Below, piece after piece: positions 1 through 6,054 of a stretch of DNA of 6,267 nucleotides. The stretch's first letter is position 1. Each line of letters begins with the position of its first letter. The translations under genes and the position numbers were made by a program. The notes under the pieces were generated by a model, which worked only from the letters and a program-made list of their open reading frames with translations, had not been told where the DNA came from and ran no database searches. This DNA is from Bacteroidia bacterium (GTDB lineage Bacteria; Bacteroidota; Bacteroidia; Bacteroidales; GCA-2748055): assembly GCA_004525825.1 (NCBI GenBank), contig SPBY01000188.1:1-6267 (forward strand). Reading direction: 5' to 3'.

Positions 1-441
1 CATCACCTCTTCCTTCTTGTATGGGAAGGGAGGTTTGGGTTCCTGGGGACGGTTCAGCACAAAAGCACCGGCCTGCTTTTCAAGGTCAAGAGCAAAATCT
101 CTCCCAGCCTGGCTCCATTCGCCCTCGATGTTTGTGGAAGATGTGAATTTCCCCAGGTAAAAACCCTGTAATAAGGGTGCTTCAATTCTCAGGGAATCGC
201 CAAACACAGTGACCTCTCCCATGGAAATGCCCTTGGCTCCCTGGTCGGGACTGTCCATGGTGGCTTCAAAAGAATCCTCACTGCTCACAGAGATATTGAA
301 TACCAGCCGCATGTTCATACTGCCAAGGTCCAGCGTTCCCATCCAGAATCCGGCCACCTGCTCATTTTCAATTTGGCCAAAGGTCGGCTGGAATGAGAGG
401 GCCCATACAGCCAGCAGGAGTATTTTTGTAATAGATTTCAT
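1..441 (-). CDS. Exported alpha/beta-hydrolase-type protein, N-terminal part only
   Basis: The reading frame is open from the ATG at 441 to the left edge (147 codons), so the C-terminal part, where the alpha/beta-hydrolase catalytic domain would lie, is missing. Residues 1-23 form a typical Sec signal peptide: a Lys near the start, the hydrophobic core ILLLAVWAL, then FG before Gln24. No lipobox Cys is present, so the product is probably periplasmic or secreted. Residues 28-130 resemble the small all-beta domain that precedes the hydrolase domain in many Bacteroidota proteins. Recognisable pieces are GFWMGTLDL, LVFNIS, the strongly conserved-looking DSPDQGAKGI at 63-72, GDSLRIE and GEWSQAG. 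It ends with RPQEPKPPFPYKKEEV, the usual linker into the hydrolase domain. The frame stays open upstream and has another ATG at 507, but the 441 start places the signal peptide correctly. No Shine-Dalgarno sequence is seen. The family call rests on remembered family resemblance; the catalytic triad cannot be seen here. Confidence 0.8.
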   Translation of the reverse strand, partial: MKSITKILLLAVWALSFQPTFGQIENEQVAGFWMGTLDLGSMNMRLVFNISVSSEDSFEATMDSPDQGAKGISMGEVTVFGDSLRIEAPLLQGFYLGKFTSSTNIEGEWSQAGRDFALDLEKQAGAFVLNRPQEPKPPFPYKKEEVM

Positions 442-747
442 AATCTGATTTCTCAATGTATATCTGTCAAACAATCTAAAACAAAATAGATGAAATATCA
501 AGGCCATGCAGAACCCTTCAGGAATACGCACCAGAGTGGAATTTTTGCTTACAACATCATTCAATAATACTGGCCTATGGCTCTCTTTTTCAATGATTTG
601 TTAAAAATGATGTTAATTGCCGATGGTTTGGATGCAAATCCCCTAAAGGTTGTAATTTGTGACCATTGTATTTCTCCAACATAAGATTTTCCACCTAAGC
701 TTTGTTTGTTTTTTGTCGCTTATCTCATAGTAACTAAAACATATATC
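442..747. other. AT-rich divergent spacer, presumed promoter region
   Basis: This stretch separates the minus-strand hydrolase gene from the plus-strand methyltransferase gene, so it should carry promoters for both. I found no tRNA, repeat array or strong hairpin. A weak candidate for a Bacteroidota-type promoter reading right is a TTTG at 627-630 followed by TAATTTG at 653-659. It is one base short of the TAnnTTTG consensus and would give a leader of roughly 80 bases. A 25-codon open frame at 490-567 starts with ATG but resembles nothing I know. On the minus strand the hydrolase frame stays open upstream of its chosen start to a stop near 605, which is probably incidental. Confidence 0.4.
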
Positions 748-1575
748 GTGGAAAATTATAACGCATTGGTTGAAAATCAATATCACACTCCCGGATTATT
801 TGAAGACATTCTGGAACGGCTAAATCAACAAGAGCTTGATGTCAATAAGGTCTCCAGGGCAAATATATCGGGAGTGGATGAATTCCACGTTCGAGGCGCG
901 GAAGTCTCTTTGGAACTGGCAAGGGAAGCAGAACTGGAAAATTTAAAAGTACTTGATGTGGGTTGTGGAATTGGCGGGCCAGCAAGAATGCTTGCGGACC
1001 AATTTAACTGCCGGGTGACCGGTATTGATCTCAGCCAGGAATATATCAGGACAGCCCAGGGATTGTCCGAGTTGGTCGGACTCCACTCTAAAACAGAATT
1101 CTTACAGGGCAGCGCCCTTGATCTGCCTTTTAAAAAAGGTTCCTTTGATGTGGTATGGACCCAGCATGTGCAGATGAATATCAGTGACAAAGGCAGATTC
1201 TATTCAGAAATAAACAGGGTGCTTGCAGACCGGGGCATGCTATTGTATTATGATATTTTCAGAAAGAATTCTTCTGAAGTGAATTATCCTGTACCGTGGG
1301 CAGATAATTCCTCCATCAGTTTTCTGGGAACCATCAAAAACATGGACCATATTCTTGGAGAGCTTGGATTCCTTAAAATTCATACAACAGATCAAACTTC
1401 AAAGGCGATGCAATTCCTTGCTGATTTGTTTGAAAAACTGAAAATGAACGGTCCGCCAAAACTGGGTTTAAATGTTTTGATGGGAAAATCTACCAGGGAA
1501 AAACTAGGGAATATACTTAAAGGCATTGAGGAAGAGAAAATAGTTCTTCAAAGCGGGATATATAAAAAACAGTAA
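748..1575 (+). CDS. Class I SAM-dependent methyltransferase
   Basis: Cytoplasmic methyltransferase with a Rossmann fold, 275 residues from the GTG at 748. The SAM-binding motif I is VLDVGCGIGGPAR (68-80). The second strand ends GIDLS, with Asp94 placed to bind the ribose. Adenine-side residues lie in GSALDLPF (121-128), and motif IV is FDVVWTQH (133-140), followed by VQMNI. These match methyltransferases of the Methyltransf_11/25 type acting on small molecules (UbiE, sarcosine/dimethylglycine and sterol/tocopherol type enzymes). The segment TPGLFEDIL (14-22) and DEFHVRG (44-50) before motif I recur in one subfamily of these enzymes. The substrate cannot be told from sequence. The frame extends upstream to a TTG at 706, which would add FFVAYLIVTKTYI. 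I prefer the GTG because homologous-looking sequence begins with it; neither start has a clear ribosome binding site. It is co-oriented with the 97-residue gene 17 bases downstream, so the two are probably co-transcribed. Confidence 0.88.
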   Translation: MENYNALVENQYHTPGLFEDILERLNQQELDVNKVSRANISGVDEFHVRGAEVSLELAREAELENLKVLDVGCGIGGPARMLADQFNCRVTGIDLSQEYIRTAQGLSELVGLHSKTEFLQGSALDLPFKKGSFDVVWTQHVQMNISDKGRFYSEINRVLADRGMLLYYDIFRKNSSEVNYPVPWADNSSISFLGTIKNMDHILGELGFLKIHTTDQTSKAMQFLADLFEKLKMNGPPKLGLNVLMGKSTREKLGNILKGIEEEKIVLQSGIYKKQ

Positions 1576-1578
1576 ATA

Positions 1579-1585
1579 AAGGAGG
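1579..1585 (+). promoter_or_regulatory. Strong Shine-Dalgarno sequence of the 97-residue gene
   Basis: AAGGAGG lies 7 bases before the ATG at 1593 and starts just after the methyltransferase stop codon. It fixes the start of the small gene. It is the only near-perfect Shine-Dalgarno sequence before any gene in this window, where the other starts have weak or no complementarity. Confidence 0.75.
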
Positions 1586-1592
1586 ATACACA

Positions 1593-1886
1593 ATGGAAAA
1601 ATTTCTTATTGAAGTGCCGCATGGAGAAGATAAATCATCATGCAGGCAAGCCATACAGGTTTTTCTTTCTTCCGGGTCACACTTTGTGACAAATGCAGAA
1701 TGGGGGTGCATGGACGGAGATCACAAAGCCTGGTTAATGGTAGAAACTGAAAACAAAAAGGAAGCAATGCGCATATTGCCTGCAGCTTACCAACAAAATG
1801 CCAAAATTATCAAGCTTCACAAGTTTACCCGGCAGGACATAGAACAATCTGTCATGGATCTGCATGCAGACAATCTAACTACTTAA
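1593..1886 (+). CDS. Conserved small protein of unknown function
   Basis: 97 residues, no signal peptide and no membrane segment, so probably cytoplasmic. I recognise it as a widespread type of hypothetical protein but know no function for it. Its core is KFLIEVPH (3-10), Cys17, then GSHFVTNAEWGCMDGDHKAW (28-47), LMVET, and KEAMRILPAAYQQNAKIIKL (56-75). Two strands rich in Ile/Val at each end, with helices between, suggest a small alpha+beta, ferredoxin-like (dimeric alpha-beta barrel) fold; this is inference. His30, Cys39, Asp41 and His44 lie in the most distinctive segment and could bind a metal or form an active site, which is also inference. It follows the methyltransferase by 17 bases with its own strong ribosome binding site, so it probably shares that operon and perhaps a pathway. 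The C-terminal dozen residues look poorly constrained. Confidence 0.82.
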   Translation: MEKFLIEVPHGEDKSSCRQAIQVFLSSGSHFVTNAEWGCMDGDHKAWLMVETENKKEAMRILPAAYQQNAKIIKLHKFTRQDIEQSVMDLHADNLTT

Positions 1887-1914
1887 AATCTGCAGCGCCA
1901 GCGTAAAATAGTAA

Positions 1915-2010
1915 GAGTTCGGCCAGGAGTTTTATCATGAATTTGAGGACGATGAGGGCTATTTCCAGGCAATTGCAATCCTCAAACTTTTAGCGATATT
2001 TACTGGATAA
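1915..2010 (+). pseudogene. Possible remnant of a coding sequence
   Basis: An open stretch of 31 codons ending in TAA at 2008 follows two consecutive in-frame stops (TAG at 1909, TAA at 1912) and has no start codon. Its translation looks protein-like rather than random: EFGQEFYHEFEDDEGYFQAI continuing into a hydrophobic helix-like end AILKLLAIFTG. It could be the last part of a decayed gene lying between the 97-residue gene and the glycosyltransferase. I do not recognise the family, and a chance open frame of this length is quite possible. Confidence 0.2.
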
Positions 2011-2041
2011 AGCATCCGGGAATTATATAGCTATTGAGTTC

Positions 2042-3742
2042 ATGAGGAAAATAATCATTTTCTCTTCTTTCTGGCTCATTCTAAGTCTGATCCAGTCTTA
2101 CTTTACCGAAATCATTGATGATGAAGCCTATTACTGGGTCTACTCCCAGTTCCTGGACCGGGGCTTTTTCGATCATCCCCCGATGATTGCTTTGCTCATC
2201 AAAATCGGGACTGCGATTTTTCCGGGTGAGCTGGGAGTAAGGTTGCTGCCTTCCCTGCTGGGTGCAGGTACCGTATTCTTAATTCTAATCATGTTAAAGG
2301 ATGAGGTCCGGGATATCAGATTGCCCATGCTGGTCATCTGTGCCATTCCCCTGCTCCATTTACATGTGGGTGGGTTTCTCGCTATACCTGATCTGCCGCT
2401 GGTGTTTTTTGCAAGCCTGTTTTTCTTTTTCTACAAGAAGTACCTGGCACATGAATCTCCTCTGGTCATCTTGCTTCTTAGTCTTTCCATCGTCCTGATG
2501 TTGTACAGTAAATACCACGCCTTCCTGGTCATTGGTCTGAGCATTCTATCAAACCTGAAGATTCTTTACCGCCGTTCCTTCTGGTTGGTGGTACTGGTCT
2601 CCACGCTATTGTACCTCCCTCACATCCTCTGGCAGGTAAAGCACGATTTCGTGTCCTTTGGCTACCACCTGATAGACAGGAATAGTCCGTTCCAGTTCAG
2701 GCACTTGCTGGAATACATTGGAAACCAGTGGATCATGGTCGGACCCTTTTGCGGATTTATCCTGCTTTACCTTGGGATGACAAAGAGGACTTCAGATAAA
2801 TTTGAATTGGCCCTGAAATTTAACCTGATCGGCTTCTTTCTTGTTTTTCTTTTTTCCAGTCTGAAAGGGCATGTGGAGCCCCACTGGACAGCTGCTGCCT
2901 TCGTTCCAATGATCCTGCTATCAGTTCCCGTGATTGAGGAGAATCTGCGCTTAAAAAAATGGGTTTCCGTATTGAGCTATATAAGCATCCCTTTCATACT
3001 CCTTGTCAGATTGGCCCTCATTGTAGATTTTGATCTCGTTCCCGACAAGGTCAGCCAACGGTTTCATAACAAGGAAGAATTCTATATGCAGATCCAGGAG
3101 GAAGCCAGGGGTCGTCCGGTAGTATTCACCAACTCCTTTCAGAAGCCATCCTTGTATTGGTTCTTCACAAAAGAACCCGCGTTCACTCACAATAATTACC
3201 GCTACCGGAAAAATCAATACGATCTGTGGAGCATGGAAGCCGACTTGCAGGGGCAAGAAGTACTGTATCTACCTGATCGTACATTTCCAGGGGGCGACAT
3301 CTTACAGACAGTCAGGGGGCCGGTGCGCTTCCACAATACGGAATACTTCTGTCATTTTAACCGAGTGGATATAAACCTTCCTGAAATTCATTGGGAGTTT
3401 GAATCCGGCGAGCAAGTGGAGATTGATCTTGAGCTGGGCAATCCGACAGAAAGCAGTATTAATTTCTCAGATTCATGCACCCATAAACCCTGGCTGGTCT
3501 ACACCATTTTTTCAGAAGGGGAAAGAGATAAGACAAGCCTGGCGCAATACAGCGATCATCTTCCGGTCCTCACCCCCGGGGAATACATCGAGTTCCCTGT
3601 GGAGTTTACAGTTCCTGAAGTTGCTGGTGATTACCAAATCATGTTTTCTTTTGGAGGGCCATACATGACCGCCGGAATACACGGAAGGCCCGTTACTCTG
3701 ACCGTACTTTCCACGTCCACAGGGAATTCAATGAATAATTGA
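2042..3742 (+). CDS. GT39/ArnT-like membrane glycosyltransferase (PMT_2 type) with soluble C-terminal extension
   Basis: Integral inner-membrane GT-C transferase, 566 residues. After the first membrane helix comes the hallmark acidic loop FTEIIDDEAYYW (21-32), whose Asp/Glu residues are the expected catalytic site. FFDHPPM follows at 42-48, as in ArnT- and PMT_2-type enzymes. Further family landmarks are IPDLPL (115-120), YSKYHA (155-160) and KGHVEPHW (275-282). About nine to eleven hydrophobic segments span residues 1-330. Such enzymes move a sugar from a polyprenyl-phosphate carrier to a lipid, glycan or protein on the periplasmic side; donor and acceptor are unknown here. Residues 331-566 are soluble: a mixed region (PVVFTNSFQKPSLYWFF), then from about 440 a beta-rich segment (VEIDLELGNPTESSINF, IEFPVEFTVPEVAGDYQI) like an Ig-type sandwich. 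No strong ribosome binding site precedes the ATG. The last 50 bases overlap the opposing GtrA gene. Confidence 0.88.
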   Translation: MRKIIIFSSFWLILSLIQSYFTEIIDDEAYYWVYSQFLDRGFFDHPPMIALLIKIGTAIFPGELGVRLLPSLLGAGTVFLILIMLKDEVRDIRLPMLVICAIPLLHLHVGGFLAIPDLPLVFFASLFFFFYKKYLAHESPLVILLLSLSIVLMLYSKYHAFLVIGLSILSNLKILYRRSFWLVVLVSTLLYLPHILWQVKHDFVSFGYHLIDRNSPFQFRHLLEYIGNQWIMVGPFCGFILLYLGMTKRTSDKFELALKFNLIGFFLVFLFSSLKGHVEPHWTAAAFVPMILLSVPVIEENLRLKKWVSVLSYISIPFILLVRLALIVDFDLVPDKVSQRFHNKEEFYMQIQEEARGRPVVFTNSFQKPSLYWFFTKEPAFTHNNYRYRKNQYDLWSMEADLQGQEVLYLPDRTFPGGDILQTVRGPVRFHNTEYFCHFNRVDINLPEIHWEFESGEQVEIDLELGNPTESSINFSDSCTHKPWLVYTIFSEGERDKTSLAQYSDHLPVLTPGEYIEFPVEFTVPEVAGDYQIMFSFGGPYMTAGIHGRPVTLTVLSTSTGNSMNN

Positions 3743-4100
3743 TGAAGGTTCCAATCAGGATGCCAATCAGATTTGAAAGCATGTCGTACCATCCAAAGGT
3801 TTTTACAAGCAAGAGAAGCACCAGATAATTGACGACCCCGGCCAGTCCGGTTACCAGATGGTACCTCAACAGCCTTGTCCAAAAAGGTACATGAGTATCA
3901 CGTTTCTTAAAAGTCCATAGGTTATTCAATAAGAAATTACTCACGATGGACACCTCGATGGCAATGGCCGAAGCTATTTCCAGGCGCACCGAAAGAAAAC
4001 GGGTAAGGATGAACAGGAGTCCCATATTCACCAATACACCGGATCCTCCGACAATGCCGAATTTTATTAATTCCTCAAGTTTTTTTGATTTGATCTTCAT
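3693..4100 (-). CDS. GtrA-family small membrane protein (putative lipid-linked sugar flippase)
   Basis: 135 residues with four predicted membrane helices (about 11-33, 40-60, 78-100 and 105-123), the usual size and shape of GtrA/DPMS family proteins. Family landmarks are FGIVGGSGVLVN (14-25) in helix 1, NFLLNNLWTF (55-64) after helix 2 and NYSLNSLWTW (121-130) after helix 4. The last two look like copies of one motif, suggesting internal duplication. GtrA proteins are thought to move undecaprenyl-phosphate-linked sugars across the inner membrane or to assist the enzymes that make them. The gene starts 3 bases after the stop of the GT2 gene, so the two form a tight operon. Its 3' end overlaps the convergent GT39 gene by 50 bases, and the second NYSLNSLWTW motif is encoded opposite the GT39 C-terminus. 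A joint role in surface glycosylation is inferred from this context. Confidence 0.9.
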   Translation of the reverse strand: MKIKSKKLEELIKFGIVGGSGVLVNMGLLFILTRFLSVRLEIASAIAIEVSIVSNFLLNNLWTFKKRDTHVPFWTRLLRYHLVTGLAGVVNYLVLLLLVKTFGWYDMLSNLIGILIGTFINYSLNSLWTWKVRSE

Positions 4101-4103
4101 ACC

Positions 4104-4982
4104 TTATTTGGCAATTCTGTAGTTTTTATAAGCAATATCAATTCCAAAAACCTTCTGCAAGATTCGCTTAAATTTATCTTTCGTGCTCTTCCTGTTGCGA
4201 GAAATGTCGTAATCAAATTTCCAGTTTTTTGCCTCTATTCTTTTCTTCATCACCAGTGGGTGTTCCCCGGTAAAAAGTTTCAGTTCGTTCACATGGCGAT
4301 CGTAAGCATAAGAATCGCCTTCCGCTCGAACATTTTCATCAATCCATTGATCATCGTGCCAGTATTTGCTGTTGTTTTCCAGCTTGCTTTGCATGGTTGC
4401 AGGCTCTTTAACCCACCCATAGTGATACATATAGGCATCGATGGCTTTGACCCTTAACTTCTCGTTGTTTCCTTTTCGAAAACCCTGAGCATCCTTGTAG
4501 GAGTATATGGATTTATCATTCCTGACCACCCTGATTTCATGTTTGTACCACTTTGACGAGGCGCCCACATAATCGAACGAACCATAAAAATGTAAATACT
4601 TAAACAGCAGGCCATCTATCCGGGTATCATCTTTGCATTTCAACATCCCATCATAAATAGTATCCAGGTATTTCTCGTGAACGACCTCATCTCCCTGTAT
4701 ATAAAATGCCCAATCGGAGTCTTCTGATAGCTGTGCAAAGGCTTTGTCTGTCTCAAGAGCCAAAACCCTTCCCCCTTCTCTTAAGCTTTCATTCCACTGG
4801 GTCTCAATAATTTTGATCTTCCCCGGATCAATTTCAGCTATTAAATCCAGTGTATTATCGTCTGACTCTCCCACCGCCACCACAAACTCATCGCAAATAG
4901 GCAAGATTGATTTGATGGCTTCCGCAATGGGAAAATCATAGATCAAGGCATTTTTAATAAAGGAAAACCCGGATACCTTCAT
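4104..4982 (-). CDS. Soluble family 2 glycosyltransferase
   Basis: 292 residues with no membrane helix, so cytoplasmic or membrane-associated. The N-terminus SGFSFIKNALIYDFPIAEAI (4-23) and DEFVVAVGESDDNTLDLI (31-48) form the nucleotide-sugar-binding half of a GT-A fold. WAFYIQGDEVVHE (91-103) carries QGDE in place of the usual DxD or ADE metal site. A conserved-looking middle follows: LLFKYLHFYGSFDYVG (125-140), EIRVVRND (149-156), DAQGFRKG (164-171) and YHYGWVK (186-192), a layout I associate with a Bacteroidota GT2 subgroup. It would transfer a sugar from a nucleotide donor to an unknown acceptor. It is not a DPM1/GtrB-type polyprenyl-phosphate transferase by appearance, having a different core and no C-terminal membrane helices. 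Its stop lies 3 bases before the GtrA start, indicating co-transcription. The basic C-terminus (KSTKDKFKRILQK) could contact membrane phospholipid, as inference. Confidence 0.86.
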   Translation of the reverse strand: MKVSGFSFIKNALIYDFPIAEAIKSILPICDEFVVAVGESDDNTLDLIAEIDPGKIKIIETQWNESLREGGRVLALETDKAFAQLSEDSDWAFYIQGDEVVHEKYLDTIYDGMLKCKDDTRIDGLLFKYLHFYGSFDYVGASSKWYKHEIRVVRNDKSIYSYKDAQGFRKGNNEKLRVKAIDAYMYHYGWVKEPATMQSKLENNSKYWHDDQWIDENVRAEGDSYAYDRHVNELKLFTGEHPLVMKKRIEAKNWKFDYDISRNRKSTKDKFKRILQKVFGIDIAYKNYRIAK

Positions 4983-5028
4983 AGTTTCATTCTAGGAGTT
5001 GCTAAATTTAAGAGTAATTCCTTACACC
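4983..5028. promoter_or_regulatory. Very short divergent intergenic region with a palindromic -7-like box
   Basis: Only 46 bases separate the start codons of the minus-strand GT2 gene and the plus-strand dehydrogenase. Any two promoters must overlap here or reach into the coding regions. TAAATTTA at 5003-5010 is a perfect palindrome and matches the Bacteroidota -7 consensus TAnnTTTG at seven of eight positions on both strands, so it could serve in either direction. I see no well-spaced TTTG -33 element for either side, so the promoter reading is weak. Confidence 0.2.
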
Positions 5029-5847
5029 ATGAAAATAAAAAAACAAGCCTTACTCGTTGGGGGCTTAGGGGGCTTAGGGTCTGCCACCACCAAGCTTCTT
5101 AGCCAGAATGGCTGGCATGTTTTTGCCGCAGATAACAAGCAAGATATCCTGGGCCGGTTTGATCAGACCGAAAACATTAGCCCGATATTTATGGATGTCA
5201 CCAAAACTGATACCGTAGAGGAAGCATACCAACAAATCTCTGCGCAGACTACCCGTCTGGATGCCGTTATACATGTGGCCGGAATTCTTAAAATAGGCTC
5301 GCTTGCAGAACTTCCTGTTTCAGAGCTGGAGAAAGCGCTGGATATCAATGTGCTGGGCGTATATCGGGTAAATCAGCAATTTCTTCCCATGCTGCTTCCA
5401 GAGAAGGGGAGAATAATCATATTGAGTTCCGAGGTTGCCAGGCAAACTGCAGCCCCTTTCAATGGGATCTATACCATTTCAAAGTACGCCCTCGAAGCAT
5501 ATTCAGATGCGCTCAGGCGCGAGCTGGCTTTCTTGGGGATCAAGGTGATAAAAATTCAACCCGGACCTTTTAAAACCAACATGACCAAAAACGCGGAAAA
5601 GCTGTTTAAAGAGGCCCAAGAGAATTCTACATATTTCAAGAAAAATTTAGCCAAAGGTATTTCCTATTTACCCTGGGTGTATAAGAAGGCGCATAATCCG
5701 GTCCATGTGGCAAAAACGATTCTAAAAGCCCTGGAGTCATCCAATCCCAGAACAGCCTATACAGTTAAAATCGATGCTTCACGAATGATTCTTGATTGGC
5801 TGCCTGTGAAATGGGCGGATAAAATACTTGGAAGAGTCTTGTCCTGA
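5029..5847 (+). CDS. Short-chain dehydrogenase/reductase (SDR)
   Basis: 272 residues from the ATG at 5029, the normal size for a classical SDR of the 17beta-HSD/retinol-dehydrogenase-like branch with a longer C-terminus. The cofactor-binding glycine motif is GGLGGLG (11-17). Asp35 at the end of the second strand (FAADN) favours NAD(H) over NADP(H), as inference. Asp56 in MDVT and HVAG (82-85) stand where the adenine-pocket Asp and NNAG lie, with His replacing the first Asn. Asn107 in INVLG, the Ser pair in ILSSE (133-134), and Tyr148-Lys152 in YTISK complete the catalytic set, followed by PGPFKTNM (178-185). All key catalytic residues are present, so it should be an active oxidoreductase; the substrate is unknown. 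An in-frame TTG at 4999 would add ten residues but is unlikely because the SDR fold begins right at the ATG. Neither neighbour says what it acts on. Confidence 0.9.
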   Translation: MKIKKQALLVGGLGGLGSATTKLLSQNGWHVFAADNKQDILGRFDQTENISPIFMDVTKTDTVEEAYQQISAQTTRLDAVIHVAGILKIGSLAELPVSELEKALDINVLGVYRVNQQFLPMLLPEKGRIIILSSEVARQTAAPFNGIYTISKYALEAYSDALRRELAFLGIKVIKIQPGPFKTNMTKNAEKLFKEAQENSTYFKKNLAKGISYLPWVYKKAHNPVHVAKTILKALESSNPRTAYTVKIDASRMILDWLPVKWADKILGRVLS

Positions 5848-5940
5848 GCAATGTTTATGATTCTTTTGAAAATCATTTGCTTGAACAATCTCCCTGGCGA
5901 TGCGTTGTAACTTAGGCATTTAGCAGGCAAATCATCACAC

Positions 5941-6030
5941 ATGAAGTTTACGAAAGATTCAGGTACCCGTTTTAATCCCTGGCAAAACATTCTCTCCAAG
6001 GTTGAGAAAATAGGGGTGATTAATGATTAA
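5941..6030 (+). other. Small open reading frame, 29 codons, doubtful
   Basis: An ATG-started frame in the 207-base spacer before the decarboxylase would encode a basic peptide that includes RFNPWQNILSKVEKIGVIND. It ends 24 bases before the decarboxylase start. No Shine-Dalgarno sequence precedes it and I know no homologue. It could be a genuine small gene, a decayed fragment, a leader peptide or chance. The rest of the spacer shows only a weak 6-base hairpin after the dehydrogenase stop. Confidence 0.12.
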
Positions 6031-6054
6031 GACGAAACCGCATAAAACATCAGT

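Noticed and set aside
209..448. Plus-strand open frame of 79 codons opposite the hydrolase gene
   Set aside because: It lies antisense to the well-supported signal-peptide-bearing hydrolase gene, and its translation has no recognisable features.
490..567. 25-codon ATG-started frame in the spacer before the methyltransferase
   Set aside because: Very short, no ribosome binding site and no recognisable sequence; chance is the simplest explanation.
1859..1870. Perfect 12-base palindrome TCTGCATGCAGA near the end of the 97-residue gene
   Set aside because: It lies inside codons, has no loop or T-run to make a terminator, and no second copy as an operator pair; a 12-base palindrome can arise by chance.
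2951..3256. Minus-strand open frame of 101 codons within the GT39 gene
   Set aside because: It is fully inside the glycosyltransferase coding region on the other strand and its translation is compositionally odd, as expected for an antisense shadow.
5857..5876. Hairpin after the dehydrogenase stop (ATGATT paired with AATCAT)
   Set aside because: The stem is only six AT-rich base pairs with an eight-base loop and is not followed by a T-run, so it is too weak to call a terminator.
5757..5999. Minus-strand open frame of 80 codons across the dehydrogenase 3' end
   Set aside because: It overlaps the conserved C-terminus of the dehydrogenase on the opposite strand, and its product resembles no family I know.
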